Assembly (NCBI GenBank): GCA_014549065.1 | Contig: JACDOX010000004.1 | Coordinates: 1,716,705-1,780,704 of the forward strand | Direction: 5' to 3' | From: Cardinalis cardinalis | Lineage: Eukaryota; Chordata; Aves; Passeriformes; Cardinalidae | Length of the DNA stretch: 64,000 bases | Part shown: piece by piece, positions 63,709-64,000 of the stretch | Position numbering within the stretch: the stretch's first letter is position 1 | Layout of the letters: each line of letters opens with the position of its first letter | Notes under the pieces: generated by a model | Told to the model about the DNA's origin: nothing | Database searches by the model: none | Seen by the model: the letters and a program-made list of their open reading frames with translations, nothing else | Position numbers and translations under genes: made by a program

Positions 63709-63751
63709 CATGCTTATATTTAATCTACAGACAGATAAGGAAATCTCTCAA
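63709..63751 (+). CDS. Candidate 43-bp exon, protein not recognised
   Basis: A good acceptor (TTATTTCTTTGTTTGCAG) and a consensus donor (GTAAGT at 63752) enclose 43 bases. In the phase that joins the candidate at 63188 it reads Cys, then MLIFNLQTDKEISQ, ending on a codon boundary. Frame 0 contains a stop. The strength of both splice sites and the phase agreement are the evidence; the product is unknown. Confidence 0.35.
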
Positions 63752-64000
63752 GTAAGTAAATACCTTTTGACTTTTCATGAAGGTTGTTATTGCCTTCTTG
63801 TGTGTATGTAGTATGTTGGAAATACCATGAAAATGAAACTAGTTTACAATTTGTTTTTGTTTTGTTGAAAAATCTGTTTACTTGTCTCCATAAAAAAAAA
63901 AAAAAAGATAAAATATTACTATCTCTTAAGAACAAATAAAGGAATTCATCCTCCTAGAACTGAAAAAATTAAGGGAAAATACCAGTATAGAAATGAATAC
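63752..64000. other. AT-rich window end
   Basis: No gene or repeat is seen apart from 15 A at 63892-63906. Confidence 0.5.

Noticed and set aside
1..64000. CRISPR array, rRNA, tRNA, bacterial operon or novel defence system
   Set aside because: No regularly spaced repeats, no rRNA or tRNA structure that I can recognise, and no dense coding. The window has the character of a vertebrate gene-poor region.

Overview
This window looks like a stretch of a songbird (passerine) nuclear chromosome. The sequence is AT-rich and has no long open reading frames. Nearly all recognisable features are avian-type interspersed repeats: CR1 LINE fragments and solo LTRs of endogenous-retrovirus families I associate with passerines. 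Nothing points to a bacterial, plasmid or phage source: there are no operons, no tightly packed ORFs and no CRISPR array. The organism and repeat-family assignments come from remembered sequence character, not a database search.

Layout. 1-85 is the 3' tail of a CR1 cut by the window edge. 5925-6340 is an old, heavily decayed CR1. 7895-8000 is a doubtful LTR relic. 9060-9553 is a solo LTR. 11360-11666 is an internally deleted CR1. 16545-16880 is a possible very old LINE relic. 17461-17645 and 18250-18611 are two same-strand CR1 pieces. 19191-19276 is a poly-T tract containing a 55-base run of N. 21772-22630 is an antisense CR1 with a damaged reverse transcriptase. 28238-28369 is a short CR1 tail. 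33459-33939 is a solo LTR in which a (GAGT)n microsatellite has grown. 38798-39194 (minus) and 49673-50080 (plus) are two solo LTRs of one family in inverted orientation, each with its own 6-bp target-site duplication. 44482-44685 and 58755-59338 are antisense CR1 copies; the latter holds the longest ORF in the window, 139 codons.

Genes. I recognise no known gene. Two pairs of short open segments have AG/GT borders and mutually compatible reading phases: 43969-44048 with 45996-46024, and 63188-63229 with 63709-63751, all on the plus strand. They could be small exons of one or more long genes whose introns fill the window, or chance splice-site look-alikes. The rest is intron-like or intergenic DNA.

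Data quality. Single N calls are scattered throughout, often at homopolymer borders, with clusters in an A-rich stretch (29980-30031) and inside the CR1 at 58815-59069.
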